From NCBI RefSeq assembly GCF_000011645.1, contig NC_006270.3, positions 4,114,501 through 4,178,500 on the forward strand: 64,000 nucleotides of DNA, read 5' to 3'. The notes beneath the pieces were generated by a model. The model was not told where the DNA came from. It worked only from the letters and a program-made list of their open reading frames with translations, and did not search any database. Below, piece by piece: positions 48,398 through 58,130 of this stretch (position 1 is the first letter of the stretch; every line of letters begins with the position of its first letter). The DNA is from Bacillus licheniformis DSM 13 = ATCC 14580 (GTDB lineage: Bacteria; Bacillota; Bacilli; Bacillales; Bacillaceae). The translations under genes and the position numbers were made by a program.

Positions 48398-49123
48398 TTA
48401 AAGTTCTTGGACAATCTCTTCATCGAGTATTGTTTTCCGTTTTTCCCAATCGGGCATAAGAGTATATAACATTTTATAAAAGTTATCGCTGTGGTCGTTG
48501 TATTTAAAATGAATCAGCTCATGCAGAACAACGTAGTCGATGCAATGTTTGGGAGCTTTAATTAGTTCCGTATTCAAAAGTATTGTATTTTTATCTACTA
48601 ATGCTGAACCCCATCGTGCTTTCATCAATCGTAAATCTAAAGAGGGCTTTTCTACACCATATTTCTGCATATATAAGCTCATTTTGTCGAGGGACTCTTG
48701 AAAAATTTTCAGAGCTTTTTCCCGATACCAACCATCCATCAACTTCTCTTTCCGCTTATAGTTTTGTGGATTTTGAACATATAAGTAAATAAACCCTCTA
48801 AAATACTTTACCATTTCTTCGTCTTCTGTTTTTTCGACACGCAAACGGTATTGCTTCCCTAAATAACGAAAAGACTCCCCACTTACATACTCTCGCTCAC
48901 TCTGTTTATGAGGTAATACGTCTTCGAATGTTTTCACATTCTTTACAATCCAAGCACCTTTACTTTTCACAAAATCATAAATAAAATCAATCGGTACTTT
49001 GTCATTTGCTGATACTTGAATAGTCCGATCAGGCTTAATGTTTAAATTCACATTCTTAACGTTTTTACGTTCAAGCATAAAATCAATACATTTGTTGCCA
49101 TACTGGATTTGATGTCTTTCCAT
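48398..49123 (-). CDS. YgjP/M48-like zinc metallopeptidase next to hsdR
   Basis: 241 residues. The zinc-binding motif HELIHFKYNDHS has His201, Glu202 and His205, with a further acidic/His region after it; LRLMKARWGSA and NTELIKAPKHCIDYVVLHEL are typical of YgjP-type (DUF45) metallopeptidases. This family is repeatedly found at the end of type I restriction operons, but its role there is not established. It starts 11 bp after the hsdR stop with no strong ribosome site, so translation is probably coupled to hsdR. Confidence 0.85.
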   Translation of the reverse strand: MERHQIQYGNKCIDFMLERKNVKNVNLNIKPDRTIQVSANDKVPIDFIYDFVKSKGAWIVKNVKTFEDVLPHKQSEREYVSGESFRYLGKQYRLRVEKTEDEEMVKYFRGFIYLYVQNPQNYKRKEKLMDGWYREKALKIFQESLDKMSLYMQKYGVEKPSLDLRLMKARWGSALVDKNTILLNTELIKAPKHCIDYVVLHELIHFKYNDHSDNFYKMLYTLMPDWEKRKTILDEEIVQEL

Positions 49124-49134
49124 GTTGTCACAAC

Positions 49135-52100
49135 CTAATAACGTCTGATAGCTACCGTTTTTATTTGTTCAATTAATTTATCAATCGTGTCATAATCTAA
49201 CTCAACGTTATGTTCTTTGGAAAAGTCATATAAGAGATCATCCAAATCTTGTGCAATGCGATTATGGATTTGAAGGTTGTTATGCCAATCGACCTTCTGA
49301 TGCTGTTTGATGATTTCATCCATCTTCAAGGCTAATTCTCCAAGCAAATCCTCACCGTAACTTGCACGTTCTTCTTTCGTTTCACTTAAAATGTCTTTCG
49401 TCACACCGTAAAACGCCTGTGCATCTTTATTTTCTTTGATGACAGTCGGATAATCTTCTTTTGATTCACCGTTTCTGTAATCGTTCATAATATCTTTCAT
49501 CTTGTTCAAGTATTCTGCTTCAGAAATCCGCTTATCCTTATATTCCTGAATCGCCTCTTGAATCCGTTCAGAAAACTTCTTATAGTAAGCAGGGTTTTCA
49601 TCCCATTTCGCATGGACACTCTTCGTTAATCGTGTCCGAATGGCATCCGCTTTTGCTCGTTTCGATTCTAAACGCTCCAACTCTTCTTCAAAGGCCTTTT
49701 CATTTAGAATATCGACTGGGTTTGTAATACGGATGACTTGCTCTGCTGAGATATATTGATCCATCAGCTTTTGCATTTTCGCCTCATACTCTTTATGGTC
49801 AATTGTATCCGAATAACGCAATTTTACACTTTTTCTTAGCTCTTGGAAAAACTTCAAGTCCTTTTTATACGTGGCAAGTTCTTCTGGCTGTAGTGCATTA
49901 TAGATTCGTTCGGATTCCAATGCAATCCCAAGGTTACGACCGAATTGACTTAATGTATCATAAAACGATTCTCTCTTCTCTTCATCTTCTAACAATACTT
50001 CATACTCTTCGACATCTTGCTTATTTTTAATTGATGAGAACAGTTGCAGTAAGTCAGAATGATGCTGACGAAGTGAACCGACTACGCTAATGACATCATG
50101 AATGGCTCCTTGCAGATCTTTCGGATCAAAATTCTCTAACCCTGCACCTGAATACATTTGCAGAGCTTCATCTAATTTTGATAACAATCCACGATAATCA
50201 ATAATAAGTCCGTAGTCTTTTCCTTCGTATAGTCTATTTACCCTGGCGATTGCTTGTAAGAGCGTATGTTCTTTCATTGGTTTATCAATATATAAAATCG
50301 AAGCCCTTGGAGCATCAAAACCTGTCAGTAGTTTGTCTACTACAATAAGTAAATCAATATCATCACCATGAATAAACTCATCTTTAATGGCATCTTCATA
50401 GTCTTCTGCTGTCCCATACCGATTCATCATTCGTTGCCAAAAACGTTGGATCTTATCATTCGATTCTTCATCTATCGCATCATGACCTTCTCGTTGGTCT
50501 GGTGGAGAGATAACGACTGCACAGTTTAAATCACCCAGTTCTTCAAAGGCTTCTAAATAACGAATCGCTTCCATCTTGCTATTAGTCGCAAGCATGGCTT
50601 TAAACTGAGAACCTTGTGTCTTGTAATTGCGATAAAAATGATCATTAATATCAAATGCAACCATACTAATGCGTTGGTCAGAAGAAGCAATTCGTTCAAA
50701 ATGACTCCATTTTTTCATCACTTCATCTTTTTGCTTATCGTTCAAATGACGAGTGATCATCGAAAGTCGGTTATCAATCGCTGTTTTATTAACCGTTTGA
50801 TCAACCATTTTCCCTTCGTACAACAGCGGAACGATCGCTCGATCTTTTACTCCATCGGCAATTGTGTATTTATGAATGAGCTTTCCAAATTTGATCATCG
50901 TGCTTTTTTCTTTTTTCATGAGAGGTGTTCCTGTAAAGCCTAAGTAGCAGGCATTTGGGAACACTTTTCTCATTTTAATGTGCAATTCTCCATATTGGCT
51001 TCTGTGCGATTCATCAACAAGTACAAAGATGTCTCTTGATTCAATTGGCTGTTGTTTTGTTGATGCCGTATCGAATTTATGCACTAATGTCGTGACGATA
51101 TCAGCATTCCCATCTTTAATCAGTGAAACTAAATGGCTTCCAGATGTCGCTCGACTTGCTTTTAATCTCGTGTGATTAAACGTTTTGTGAATTTGCTTAT
51201 CCAGTTCTACCCTGTCTGTTACAACAATAATTTTTGGATGGTAGTCATTTAACTCTGATAAAATGTAACGGGCAAGCATCACCATTGTGAGCGATTTCCC
51301 ACTACCTTGCGTGTGCCAGATAACCCCGCTCTGTCGATTCCCATTTTCATCCCGCTCTTGAATTGTTGTTAATATCTCTTTTATCGCAAAATATTGCTGA
51401 TAACGTGTCACCTTTTTTACATCTTTATCAAACAGTGTAAAGAAACATGTCAATTCAAGCAGTCGTTCAGGGTGGAATAAGGAAATGATGTTTTTGTCTT
51501 GCATCGTTGGCAATCGGTTTTCAACGGTTTGATGTAACCAATGATCTAACCATTCCTCATGCTCTTCTTTCCACACTGACCAGAACTTCTTCGGTGTTCC
51601 ACATGTCGCATATTTTGTTTCGTTTTTATTTGTTGCCATCACCATCTGTACAAACTTAAACAGTTGGGGAACATAGTCATTTTTTTGATTTCGAATCATT
51701 TGACTAATCCCTTGTTCCATGGAAATCGAAGCCTTTTTACACTCAATAACCGCAAACGGAATGCCATTTACAAACAACACAATGTCTGGACGAACTGTAC
51801 CCCTGCCGTCTACACGTTCAACAGAAAATTCCTCTACAATGTGAAAAACATTATTTTCAACATTCTCCCAATCAATATATTGAATGGTAAATGACTTTTT
51901 CGAGCCGTCTGGAAGTAATTCCGTATAAGTTCTTCCTAACATCAACGTTTCATAAATGCTTTCATTTGCCTTTACAAGTCCGTTTGTGAGTGGCTCATCC
52001 AAATCTCGCATCGCTTGTTGGATGTTCGCTTCACTGAACTTGTACGTAACACCTTTATACTGATAGGAATTTAACTCCTTCAATTTATTTTCCAATACCG

Positions 52101-52242
52101 TTTTCAGCAAAACGCTATAGAGATTCTCACGCATCGCCTCAGCTCGTTCAGCCTCTATGTACTCATATCCTAAGCCTTGCAACACCTCGATCGCAGGCTG
52201 TTGACTAATGTAACGTTCATCATAACTTTGCGGAATCGACAT
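49135..52242 (-). CDS. hsdR: Type I restriction enzyme, R subunit
   Basis: 1035 residues, the normal size. The N-terminal nuclease domain has RPDIVLFVNGIPFAVIECKK (Asp...ECKK of the PD-(D/E)XK fold, about residues 150-170). The superfamily 2 translocase follows: Walker A HTQGSGKSLTMVM, motif II LVDESHRSQYG, GFTGTPLMKKE (motif III), and DKLLTGFDAPRASILYIDKP with VNRLYEGKDYGLIIDY towards the end of the motor. The C-terminal 300 residues are helical and bind the modification enzyme. ATG with AGGTGGAG. Penultimate gene of the operon, after hsdS. Intact throughout. Confidence 0.96.
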   Translation of the reverse strand: MSIPQSYDERYISQQPAIEVLQGLGYEYIEAERAEAMRENLYSVLLKTVLENKLKELNSYQYKGVTYKFSEANIQQAMRDLDEPLTNGLVKANESIYETLMLGRTYTELLPDGSKKSFTIQYIDWENVENNVFHIVEEFSVERVDGRGTVRPDIVLFVNGIPFAVIECKKASISMEQGISQMIRNQKNDYVPQLFKFVQMVMATNKNETKYATCGTPKKFWSVWKEEHEEWLDHWLHQTVENRLPTMQDKNIISLFHPERLLELTCFFTLFDKDVKKVTRYQQYFAIKEILTTIQERDENGNRQSGVIWHTQGSGKSLTMVMLARYILSELNDYHPKIIVVTDRVELDKQIHKTFNHTRLKASRATSGSHLVSLIKDGNADIVTTLVHKFDTASTKQQPIESRDIFVLVDESHRSQYGELHIKMRKVFPNACYLGFTGTPLMKKEKSTMIKFGKLIHKYTIADGVKDRAIVPLLYEGKMVDQTVNKTAIDNRLSMITRHLNDKQKDEVMKKWSHFERIASSDQRISMVAFDINDHFYRNYKTQGSQFKAMLATNSKMEAIRYLEAFEELGDLNCAVVISPPDQREGHDAIDEESNDKIQRFWQRMMNRYGTAEDYEDAIKDEFIHGDDIDLLIVVDKLLTGFDAPRASILYIDKPMKEHTLLQAIARVNRLYEGKDYGLIIDYRGLLSKLDEALQMYSGAGLENFDPKDLQGAIHDVISVVGSLRQHHSDLLQLFSSIKNKQDVEEYEVLLEDEEKRESFYDTLSQFGRNLGIALESERIYNALQPEELATYKKDLKFFQELRKSVKLRYSDTIDHKEYEAKMQKLMDQYISAEQVIRITNPVDILNEKAFEEELERLESKRAKADAIRTRLTKSVHAKWDENPAYYKKFSERIQEAIQEYKDKRISEAEYLNKMKDIMNDYRNGESKEDYPTVIKENKDAQAFYGVTKDILSETKEERASYGEDLLGELALKMDEIIKQHQKVDWHNNLQIHNRIAQDLDDLLYDFSKEHNVELDYDTIDKLIEQIKTVAIRRY

Positions 52243-52287
52243 TTCTCCACCTCCATTGTTGAGAATAAAGGAAAAGGAGTAAAGGAA

Positions 52288-53460
52288 TTATACCTTCACT
52301 CGGACTTTCCCTGTTAGAAGAAGTTGCATAAGACCTTGTTTTTGTTTTCTATAAGTCTCTAATTCTTTCTCTAACAAATAAATTTCTTTATCACTACATT
52401 CTAAAATTTTTGACTGTCTTTGTTGTTCTCTAAGTGACGGGAGTTTAATTGTTAACTTGTATAATTCCTTAGGTTGGATCCGTTTAGAACCTGTACCACT
52501 TGAGATATTTTCTAAATTAGTATAGAAGCTTTCTCTTGAAAAATAATAATAAAACCAGAGACCATCTACACCTTCTTTAAAATCAAAACAAGGTATGTCA
52601 GATGAAGACTGGAATCCATCTAACTCTTTTGGAATCAATCCAAATGCCCCCTTATGAAGATTCTGTTTCCCATAAATAAATTGGCCTTCTTTTCTGATAT
52701 ATTGTGTAGTTGCTCCCTCTTTTTCCACCGTAGATATTTCTCTTTTACAAACACCTTTTAAATTTAATCGCACAGTAATCCTTTTATCTAATTGCGGATT
52801 TTTTGCAATTACCTTGCTTTCTTCTAATAGTTCACCGATTTTTTTCTTTTCCCATTTGTCACTAAACCCAGGCAATCTCACTTTACCAGTCAGCAACTTC
52901 TGCATTAACCCTTTTTTCTGCTCTTTCTTCTGCTCGATTAGCTTTTCTTTTAGCTCAATTGCCTTATCCCAGGTAGAGAGGATGGAGGCGATTTTTTGTT
53001 GTTCTGCAAATAATGGAATACCGACAATCATATCTTTTATTTCATTACTACTAAGATTTGGGAAAGTAGAACCCGCAGTCTTTTGTAATAACTGATTAAC
53101 TTTATAATTTAATGTGTAATAAATAAAACTTGTTTCAGCTTTATCTTTTTTAGCTCTAATAGAAGCTACTCCTCGACCAATGCAATATTCATCATCAGCT
53201 ATATTCATCCGTCCTGTTGAACTTCCTCTTACACACAATAATATATCCCCAGCTTTACAAAGTTTTGTAGGTTTAGATGTCCATTGTTTTACAACTGGGT
53301 ATTTATTCGTAAATTCTGTTGGTCCATTGATTAAACCGATTCCATCCTTGATATCATTATAGGAATTACCTGGTGGCGACTGGCCCATAGTAATGTCAGC
53401 AATGTCACTAAGATTTCCATTTTCCCATTTGTATTGCTTAAATGCTTCCATGAAATTCAC
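52288..53460 (-). CDS. hsdS: Type I restriction enzyme, specificity subunit
   Basis: 390 residues with two target-recognition domains, each followed by a conserved helix. The two helices are recognisable as repeats: EQQKIASILSTWDKAIE with KKGLMQKLLTGKVRLPGF in the middle, and REQQRQSKILECSDKEI with KQGLMQLLLTGKVRVKV at the end. The first domain begins with NLSDIADITMGQSPPGNSY. Start taken as GTG at 53460 behind AAAGGA. It lies between the RhuM gene and hsdR. Its two half-sites cannot be predicted by eye. Confidence 0.95.
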   Translation of the reverse strand: MNFMEAFKQYKWENGNLSDIADITMGQSPPGNSYNDIKDGIGLINGPTEFTNKYPVVKQWTSKPTKLCKAGDILLCVRGSSTGRMNIADDEYCIGRGVASIRAKKDKAETSFIYYTLNYKVNQLLQKTAGSTFPNLSSNEIKDMIVGIPLFAEQQKIASILSTWDKAIELKEKLIEQKKEQKKGLMQKLLTGKVRLPGFSDKWEKKKIGELLEESKVIAKNPQLDKRITVRLNLKGVCKREISTVEKEGATTQYIRKEGQFIYGKQNLHKGAFGLIPKELDGFQSSSDIPCFDFKEGVDGLWFYYYFSRESFYTNLENISSGTGSKRIQPKELYKLTIKLPSLREQQRQSKILECSDKEIYLLEKELETYRKQKQGLMQLLLTGKVRVKV

Positions 53461-53472
53461 CTAAAATCCTTT

Positions 53473-54477
53473 CTATTTTTCACTGTCTAACTGCTTCCTT
53501 TGTTCCAAAAATTGATCAAAATCATCTTTCTTCGGTTCTGCTAATCGTTGTTGATGAAACACTTCATATTGTTCGTTTGCAAATTGTTCCGCTACTTTGG
53601 CTTTAATTTTCCCAGCGTTAGTTAATATTTCATGTTCATTAAACTCTAAAAATGCATCTAATTTTTCTGCCCAATCCTTCATGTACATCGGCTTTTTCTT
53701 TTTCGCTTGTGTTTCTGCATAGTCTAAATACATTGTCACGATACGGTTTAAATCGCTGAGTTCTTCTTGTGTTAAATAATTTTTCGCCACAGTGACATCA
53801 TGTTTACGCACTTTGTCACCTTTCCAACTCGTTAAGCCCATGTTTGGCTTTGTTGCATCCGCTCGTTTCATTATCAGTTCCGAAGCAGTATGTCCATGGA
53901 TTGCAAAATGGAGTTTATTTTGAACGGTTGCAAAGAATTCTCTTGCAATTGGTGTATTCGGATCGTAATCAATAGATGTAGCATAGATATCTGTTATTTT
54001 GTAATAAAAACGTCTTTCGGAAGCACGAATATCACGAATACGTTCCAATAATTCATCAAAATAATCTGCCCCAATATTCCGCATTTCTTTTAAGCGTTCA
54101 TCATCCATCGTAAAACCTTTTACCATGTATTCATTTAAACGCTCTGTTGCCCATTGACGGAATTGTGTACCACGATGAGATCGAACACGATAGCCGACTG
54201 CAATGATAACTTCAAGGTTGTAAAAGGTCACTTCACGTTCAACTTCACGAGAACCCTCAACTTGAACTATTCGGTTTTTCCGAATAGTTGCCTCCTCTGT
54301 TAACTCACCTTCAGCATATATATTTTTAATATGCTCATTTATTGTTGGAACACCCTTTTGAAACAGCTCTGCCATTGCCTTTTGCGTCATCCAGACGGTT
54401 TCACCTTCTAAACGGACTTGAATTTTCGTATCGCCATTTTCGGTTTGGTACATTAGAAAATTAGATTCATTATTCAC
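53473..54477 (-). CDS. RhuM-family protein inside the restriction operon
   Basis: 334 residues. N-terminal KIQVRLEGETVWMTQKAMAE, QKGVPTINEHIKNIYAEGEL and YNLEVIIAVGYRVRSHRGTQ followed by FRQWATERLNEYMVKGFTMDD are characteristic of the RhuM (virulence RhuM) family, related to phage Bro/KilA-N type DNA-associated domains. Members are common in type I restriction operons; the biochemical role is unknown. GTG start at 54477 with AGAGGTGAT. It is 12 bp upstream of hsdS and 23 bp downstream of the unknown 164-residue gene. Confidence 0.88.
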   Translation of the reverse strand: MNNESNFLMYQTENGDTKIQVRLEGETVWMTQKAMAELFQKGVPTINEHIKNIYAEGELTEEATIRKNRIVQVEGSREVEREVTFYNLEVIIAVGYRVRSHRGTQFRQWATERLNEYMVKGFTMDDERLKEMRNIGADYFDELLERIRDIRASERRFYYKITDIYATSIDYDPNTPIAREFFATVQNKLHFAIHGHTASELIMKRADATKPNMGLTSWKGDKVRKHDVTVAKNYLTQEELSDLNRIVTMYLDYAETQAKKKKPMYMKDWAEKLDAFLEFNEHEILTNAGKIKAKVAEQFANEQYEVFHQQRLAEPKKDDFDQFLEQRKQLDSEK

Positions 54478-54500
54478 CTAATCACCTCTTTTAATTATCA

Positions 54501-54995
54501 TCAAGTAGAGACCATTGAAAATTCACTTAATCTCTTATTCAAGTTTTTAATAACCTTAAGTGGAGTTTCTTTTAGTTCTATACCAGTTCCATAAACTAAA
54601 TGGTTCCATGCACCTTTTTCAGATTTAACCGACACACGTCGATTTTCTGTTTTAAAACCTACACCGATACACTGATTAAATTCCTCTCTACTTAAAATCA
54701 CTATCTCACTATTAACTAAATCTTCAACCCCGCAAATAAAAGCAAACATATTGATAGATTGGTCTTGTTGAATGTTGTTTACTTCATCCAAATTGAATGG
54801 AAAATGCCACATTCTGTTTTGACCTTTATTACTTTGCTTCGATACATACTTCGTATAAACTTTATAGTCACCATAATTAGTTGACAATTTATAAATACGT
54901 CTTTTTTCGCTATTTTCAAAAATAGCTGGGGCAAATCCGCTATTTACCAACTGTGATAAAAATGCCCCATAATAAAAATCCCCCTTTGCTAACAT
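54501..54995 (-). CDS. Unknown 164-residue protein in the restriction operon
   Basis: Not recognised. It has an AAGGGGGA ribosome site and reads as a small mixed alpha/beta protein: an N-terminal helix (YYGAFLSQLVNSGF), strands (KRRIYKLSTNYGDYKVYTKY), a central NRMWHFPFNLDEVNNIQ and MFAFICGVEDLVNSEIVILS, and a helical tail. The pattern of reading a value and comparing it (strand, loop, ILSREEF) recalls nuclease-like or decoy folds, but no catalytic set can be pointed out. Sits between hsdM and rhuM on the same strand. Confidence 0.7.
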   Translation of the reverse strand: MLAKGDFYYGAFLSQLVNSGFAPAIFENSEKRRIYKLSTNYGDYKVYTKYVSKQSNKGQNRMWHFPFNLDEVNNIQQDQSINMFAFICGVEDLVNSEIVILSREEFNQCIGVGFKTENRRVSVKSEKGAWNHLVYGTGIELKETPLKVIKNLNKRLSEFSMVST

Positions 54996-55031
54996 CTTAA
55001 TTCCCCCTTTGTACTGAAAAAACTACATTTG

Positions 55032-56561
55032 TTACAGCCCTAATTCCTTCAAATATTTCTCCATCTCCGCTTCCACTTCTTGTAGCTCTTGTTTGATGTT
55101 TGCGATATTCTCTTTCACCGCATGCATATCCACTGGCTCTTCTTCTTCAAATGTGTCAACGTACCGAGGAATGTTTAGGTTATAGTCGTTTTCCTTTATT
55201 TCATCTAAAGTGGCAACATAGGAGTATTTATCAATCGTTTCACGCTTTTCATATGTGTCAACAATTTTAGCGATGTCTTGTTCTCTTAGCTGATTTTGAT
55301 TTTTCCCTTTTTCGTAGTTCCCTTCGGCAGATGCATCAATAAAAAGAACATCTTTACGAGTACGATTTTTCTTGAACACAAGGATACAAGCAGGGATTCC
55401 AGTTCCATAAAACAGACCTTCTGGTAAGCCAATCACCGCATCCAGTAAGTTCATCTCAATGATTTGTTGACGAATTTTGCCTTCGCTTGCCCCTCGGAAA
55501 AGAACACCATGTGGAAGAATCGTTGCCATTCGACCGTTTTCCGCTAATGAATAAAGCATGTGTTGAACGAAAGCATAATCTCCTTTTGAACTTGGTGGAA
55601 CACCCCACTCAAAACGTCTATGTGGATCTAAACTTGCTTCCATTTTAAACTTGCTGTCGTTTGTTCCTTCTCCCGCAAAGCCCATCGCCCACTTATCAAG
55701 AGAGAATGGTGGATTCGCTACAATTGCTTGGAACTTCATTAGCTTTCCATCTTCTAAGTGAAGTGGATTTGCTAACGTATCGCCCCATTCAATTTTCGCA
55801 TCGTCTATACCATGCAAATACATATTCATTAATGCTAATGAGTGCGTGGCTCCGTTTCTTTCTTGTCCATAAATAGCTACTTTCTTATTTGGTACTTGAT
55901 TTGCTACACGAATAAGAAGTGATCCTGATCCACACGTCGGATCATACACCCTATCATTTTCCTGTGGTTTAACAAGACGTGCTAACAGTTCCGAAGCCAT
56001 AGAAGGCGTGTAAAATTCTCCGCCCTTCTTACCCGCATCAGATGCAAAACGTTCGATCATGTATTGATAAGCATCACCGATGACATCTTCACTTCCTACA
56101 ACAGAAGGCTTTAATGTCAGTTTATTAAAATCCTCTAATAAAGAACGGAGCATTGCATTTCGTTCTTTTGCCTTCCCAAGAATCGCTTCACTGTTGAAGT
56201 CAATGTTACGGAAGACACCTCTCAACTTACCTGTGTTTTCGTTTTCCAGACGTTCCAATGCTTTATTAATAATTTCACCAATTTCTGCATCATTCCGTTT
56301 GCTATACAAATAATCAAATGTAGACTGTTCATCTAACACAAAACGTTCCCTTGATAACGCACGTTGAATACGTTGCTCATCACCATTATAACGCTTCGTA
56401 TACTCTTCTAAATGCTCTTTATAAGCATCACTTAAATACTTGATGAACAGCATTGTCAGTATATAATCCTTGTATGTACTGGAATCGACCTTTCCTCTAA
56501 ATGTGTCGGCCGCTTGCCATAAAACACTGTTAATTTGGTCTTTTGTTACTTTTTCACTCAT
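55032..56561 (-). CDS. hsdM: Type I restriction enzyme, methyltransferase subunit
   Basis: N6-adenine methyltransferase, 509 residues. Helical N-terminal domain (NSVLWQAADTFRGKVDSSTY...), then the S-adenosylmethionine motif DPTCGSGSLLIRVAN (about residues 210-224) and the catalytic motif IV VANPPFSLDKW. The C-terminal tail is a coiled helix (VKENIANIKQELQEVEAEME) for contact with HsdS. AGGGAGGAA ribosome site; its ATG overlaps the stop of the preceding half-specificity gene by 4 bp. Complete and intact. Confidence 0.96.
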   Translation of the reverse strand: MSEKVTKDQINSVLWQAADTFRGKVDSSTYKDYILTMLFIKYLSDAYKEHLEEYTKRYNGDEQRIQRALSRERFVLDEQSTFDYLYSKRNDAEIGEIINKALERLENENTGKLRGVFRNIDFNSEAILGKAKERNAMLRSLLEDFNKLTLKPSVVGSEDVIGDAYQYMIERFASDAGKKGGEFYTPSMASELLARLVKPQENDRVYDPTCGSGSLLIRVANQVPNKKVAIYGQERNGATHSLALMNMYLHGIDDAKIEWGDTLANPLHLEDGKLMKFQAIVANPPFSLDKWAMGFAGEGTNDSKFKMEASLDPHRRFEWGVPPSSKGDYAFVQHMLYSLAENGRMATILPHGVLFRGASEGKIRQQIIEMNLLDAVIGLPEGLFYGTGIPACILVFKKNRTRKDVLFIDASAEGNYEKGKNQNQLREQDIAKIVDTYEKRETIDKYSYVATLDEIKENDYNLNIPRYVDTFEEEEPVDMHAVKENIANIKQELQEVEAEMEKYLKELGL

Positions 56562-57154
56562 TCTAATTCCTCCCTTATTTCACCTTGCACAATTTGCTTT
56601 GTGATGGCGTTAAACCATTTTTCCTTTTCTTCAATTAATCTATTGTAGAGTGTTTTTTCTTGCTGATGTAACCTCCACAGTTTAATAACAGCTTGTTGCT
56701 TGAAAATAGGTATATCTTCAATCGGAATCGAATTTAATGCCGATTTATTTGTACTTGGTATACGAGTTCCAGCCTGCGAACGTTCCAATTCTTTTTTAAC
56801 ACTGTCTGTATTTAAGTACCATGCTACATATTCAGATATAAATTTAGACTGATCCACTTTAATAATGGCAAAGTAAGATGGGACTAATAAGCCTGATTTT
56901 GTTTCATCTATATAGACAGACGTATGAGGATAATTTAATCGAATTAGTACATCGCCTGCTTCCGTAAAGTGTTGATTATTTAACAGGTCATTGCTATGGA
57001 ACACTTCGAATGGTTCATCGTTAAAGACTCCCTCTTCAGTAATATTTTTTAAGGTAATTAAGTTATATGTGGCTTTCACTTCGTTCCCCACTTCTACTTT
57101 CTTTCTCGTTAAAACAAGTCCTGTTCGAATGTCTGCAATATCTCCAAGATTCAT
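56558..57154 (-). CDS. Half-size specificity-like subunit, first gene of the restriction operon
   Basis: 198 residues, one target-recognition domain with the usual beginning LGDIADIRTGLVLTRKKVE, a middle GDVLIRLNYPHTSVYID, ending IPIEDIPIFKQQAVIKLWRLHQQEK plus a helix. It is an HsdS half without a second domain, while a full HsdS is encoded three genes later. It may be a modulator of specificity, a separate methylation-only partner of HsdM, or an older subunit of another system. Strong AGGAGGTG ribosome site; overlaps hsdM by 4 bp. Confidence 0.85.
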   Translation of the reverse strand: MNLGDIADIRTGLVLTRKKVEVGNEVKATYNLITLKNITEEGVFNDEPFEVFHSNDLLNNQHFTEAGDVLIRLNYPHTSVYIDETKSGLLVPSYFAIIKVDQSKFISEYVAWYLNTDSVKKELERSQAGTRIPSTNKSALNSIPIEDIPIFKQQAVIKLWRLHQQEKTLYNRLIEEKEKWFNAITKQIVQGEIREELE

Positions 57155-57250
57155 AGTACACCTCCTTCTAAATTTGTTAAATCGAATATTTAATTCCGTT
57201 TGTTAAATGAATTATATAACAAAAACAAGTTAAAAGTAAATACATTCCAG

Positions 57251-57282
57251 AAAAAAAGAGCCTTGTTTTTTAAACAAAGCTC
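57251..57282 (-). terminator. Terminator of the 187-residue unknown gene
   Basis: GAGCTTTGTTT / AACAAGGCTC hairpin with a seven-base T-run on the minus strand. Confidence 0.78.
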
Positions 57283-57294
57283 ACACAAATAATA

Positions 57295-57858
57295 TTAGCC
57301 GTTATACAGGTAGAAATCTGCCATTCCTTCTTGCCGTATTCGATGACTGTCTTCTATCTCCCATGGTTCTTCTTCCAAAAAGTCCTCCACCAATCTATTA
57401 GGCGAATAATCCAATCTTGTTAAAATTGCAGATTGAATGCCTTTTGTACCTTTTTCTTCCTGTTCACTTATAACATTTATATCTTTTCCACCATATAGGT
57501 AAGGACTAAAGAACAAAATGAATTGTTCAAATATCTCAGCGATTTGTTCAAATGTTTCTTCATAGGTTTGCAATGGTTGAAAATAAACACCGACTTTCCG
57601 ATCTTTAAATATGACTTGAGAGTGTATTTTTTGTCGAATTGTTTGCTCCATATTTTTAAATCTCTCATATTCTTTTCCTCTTGAGGAATCGAAATTTAGT
57701 TCAACAAATGCCAGTGATTTTGCGTTATTTGCCGAACAACGATAAGAGATGTTGCTTCGACCAGATCCAACTGTAAGCACGTGATCGTGGAGGTTCGTTT
57801 TTTTCCGATAATGAAAGTTTAAAAAGTACGGCAATCTCTTTTGCAATACTTCGAACAT
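57295..57858 (-). CDS. Unknown 187-residue protein between the restriction operon and the recombinases
   Basis: Not recognised. No signal or membrane segment; rich in aromatic residues. Features: LTVGSGRSNISYRCSANNAKS, a strand-like VELNFDS, a helix KEYERFKNMEQTIRQKIHSQ, KVGVYFQPLQTYEETFEQIAE and an acidic tail FLEEEPWEIEDSH. The pattern hints at a small nuclease- or substrate-binding fold but nothing decisive. AGAGGAGAT ribosome site and its own terminator. Its start lies 91 bp from the divergent recombinase operon, so it could influence it. Confidence 0.65.
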   Translation of the reverse strand: MFEVLQKRLPYFLNFHYRKKTNLHDHVLTVGSGRSNISYRCSANNAKSLAFVELNFDSSRGKEYERFKNMEQTIRQKIHSQVIFKDRKVGVYFQPLQTYEETFEQIAEIFEQFILFFSPYLYGGKDINVISEQEEKGTKGIQSAILTRLDYSPNRLVEDFLEEEPWEIEDSHRIRQEGMADFYLYNG

Positions 57859-57949
57859 ATCTCCTCTTTTTCTACATAGGTTAATGACACTTTCCTCATG
57901 TCATTAACCTTGATAACCTCAAAAATTCACTACGAAAGGAAGATCCCCA

Positions 57950-58123
57950 ATGAAAGAATCCCCTACTTTAAATCTCCATGAAGAAATTGAAAAACAATTA
58001 TTAATTGGAGCAGAGCTGGAAAAATACAATGCCCGAAAATTTCTTAACTTACTGTCCGATATGATTGTCAAATATGAATCTACTATTTACGACAAATTTA
58101 AGGAAAGCAGATTAGGAGCGTGA
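57950..58123 (+). CDS. Small helical protein, first gene of the recombinase operon
   Basis: 57 residues. AAAGGAAG ribosome site before ATG 57950. The product is a predicted helical protein (LHEEIEKQLLIGAELEKYNA, KFLNLLSDMIVKYESTIYDK) with no known relative that I can name. Its stop is 7 bp before the first recombinase ATG, so the three genes form one unit; a helper or directionality role is only a guess. Confidence 0.65.
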   Translation: MKESPTLNLHEEIEKQLLIGAELEKYNARKFLNLLSDMIVKYESTIYDKFKESRLGA

Positions 58124-58130
58124 ATGATTT

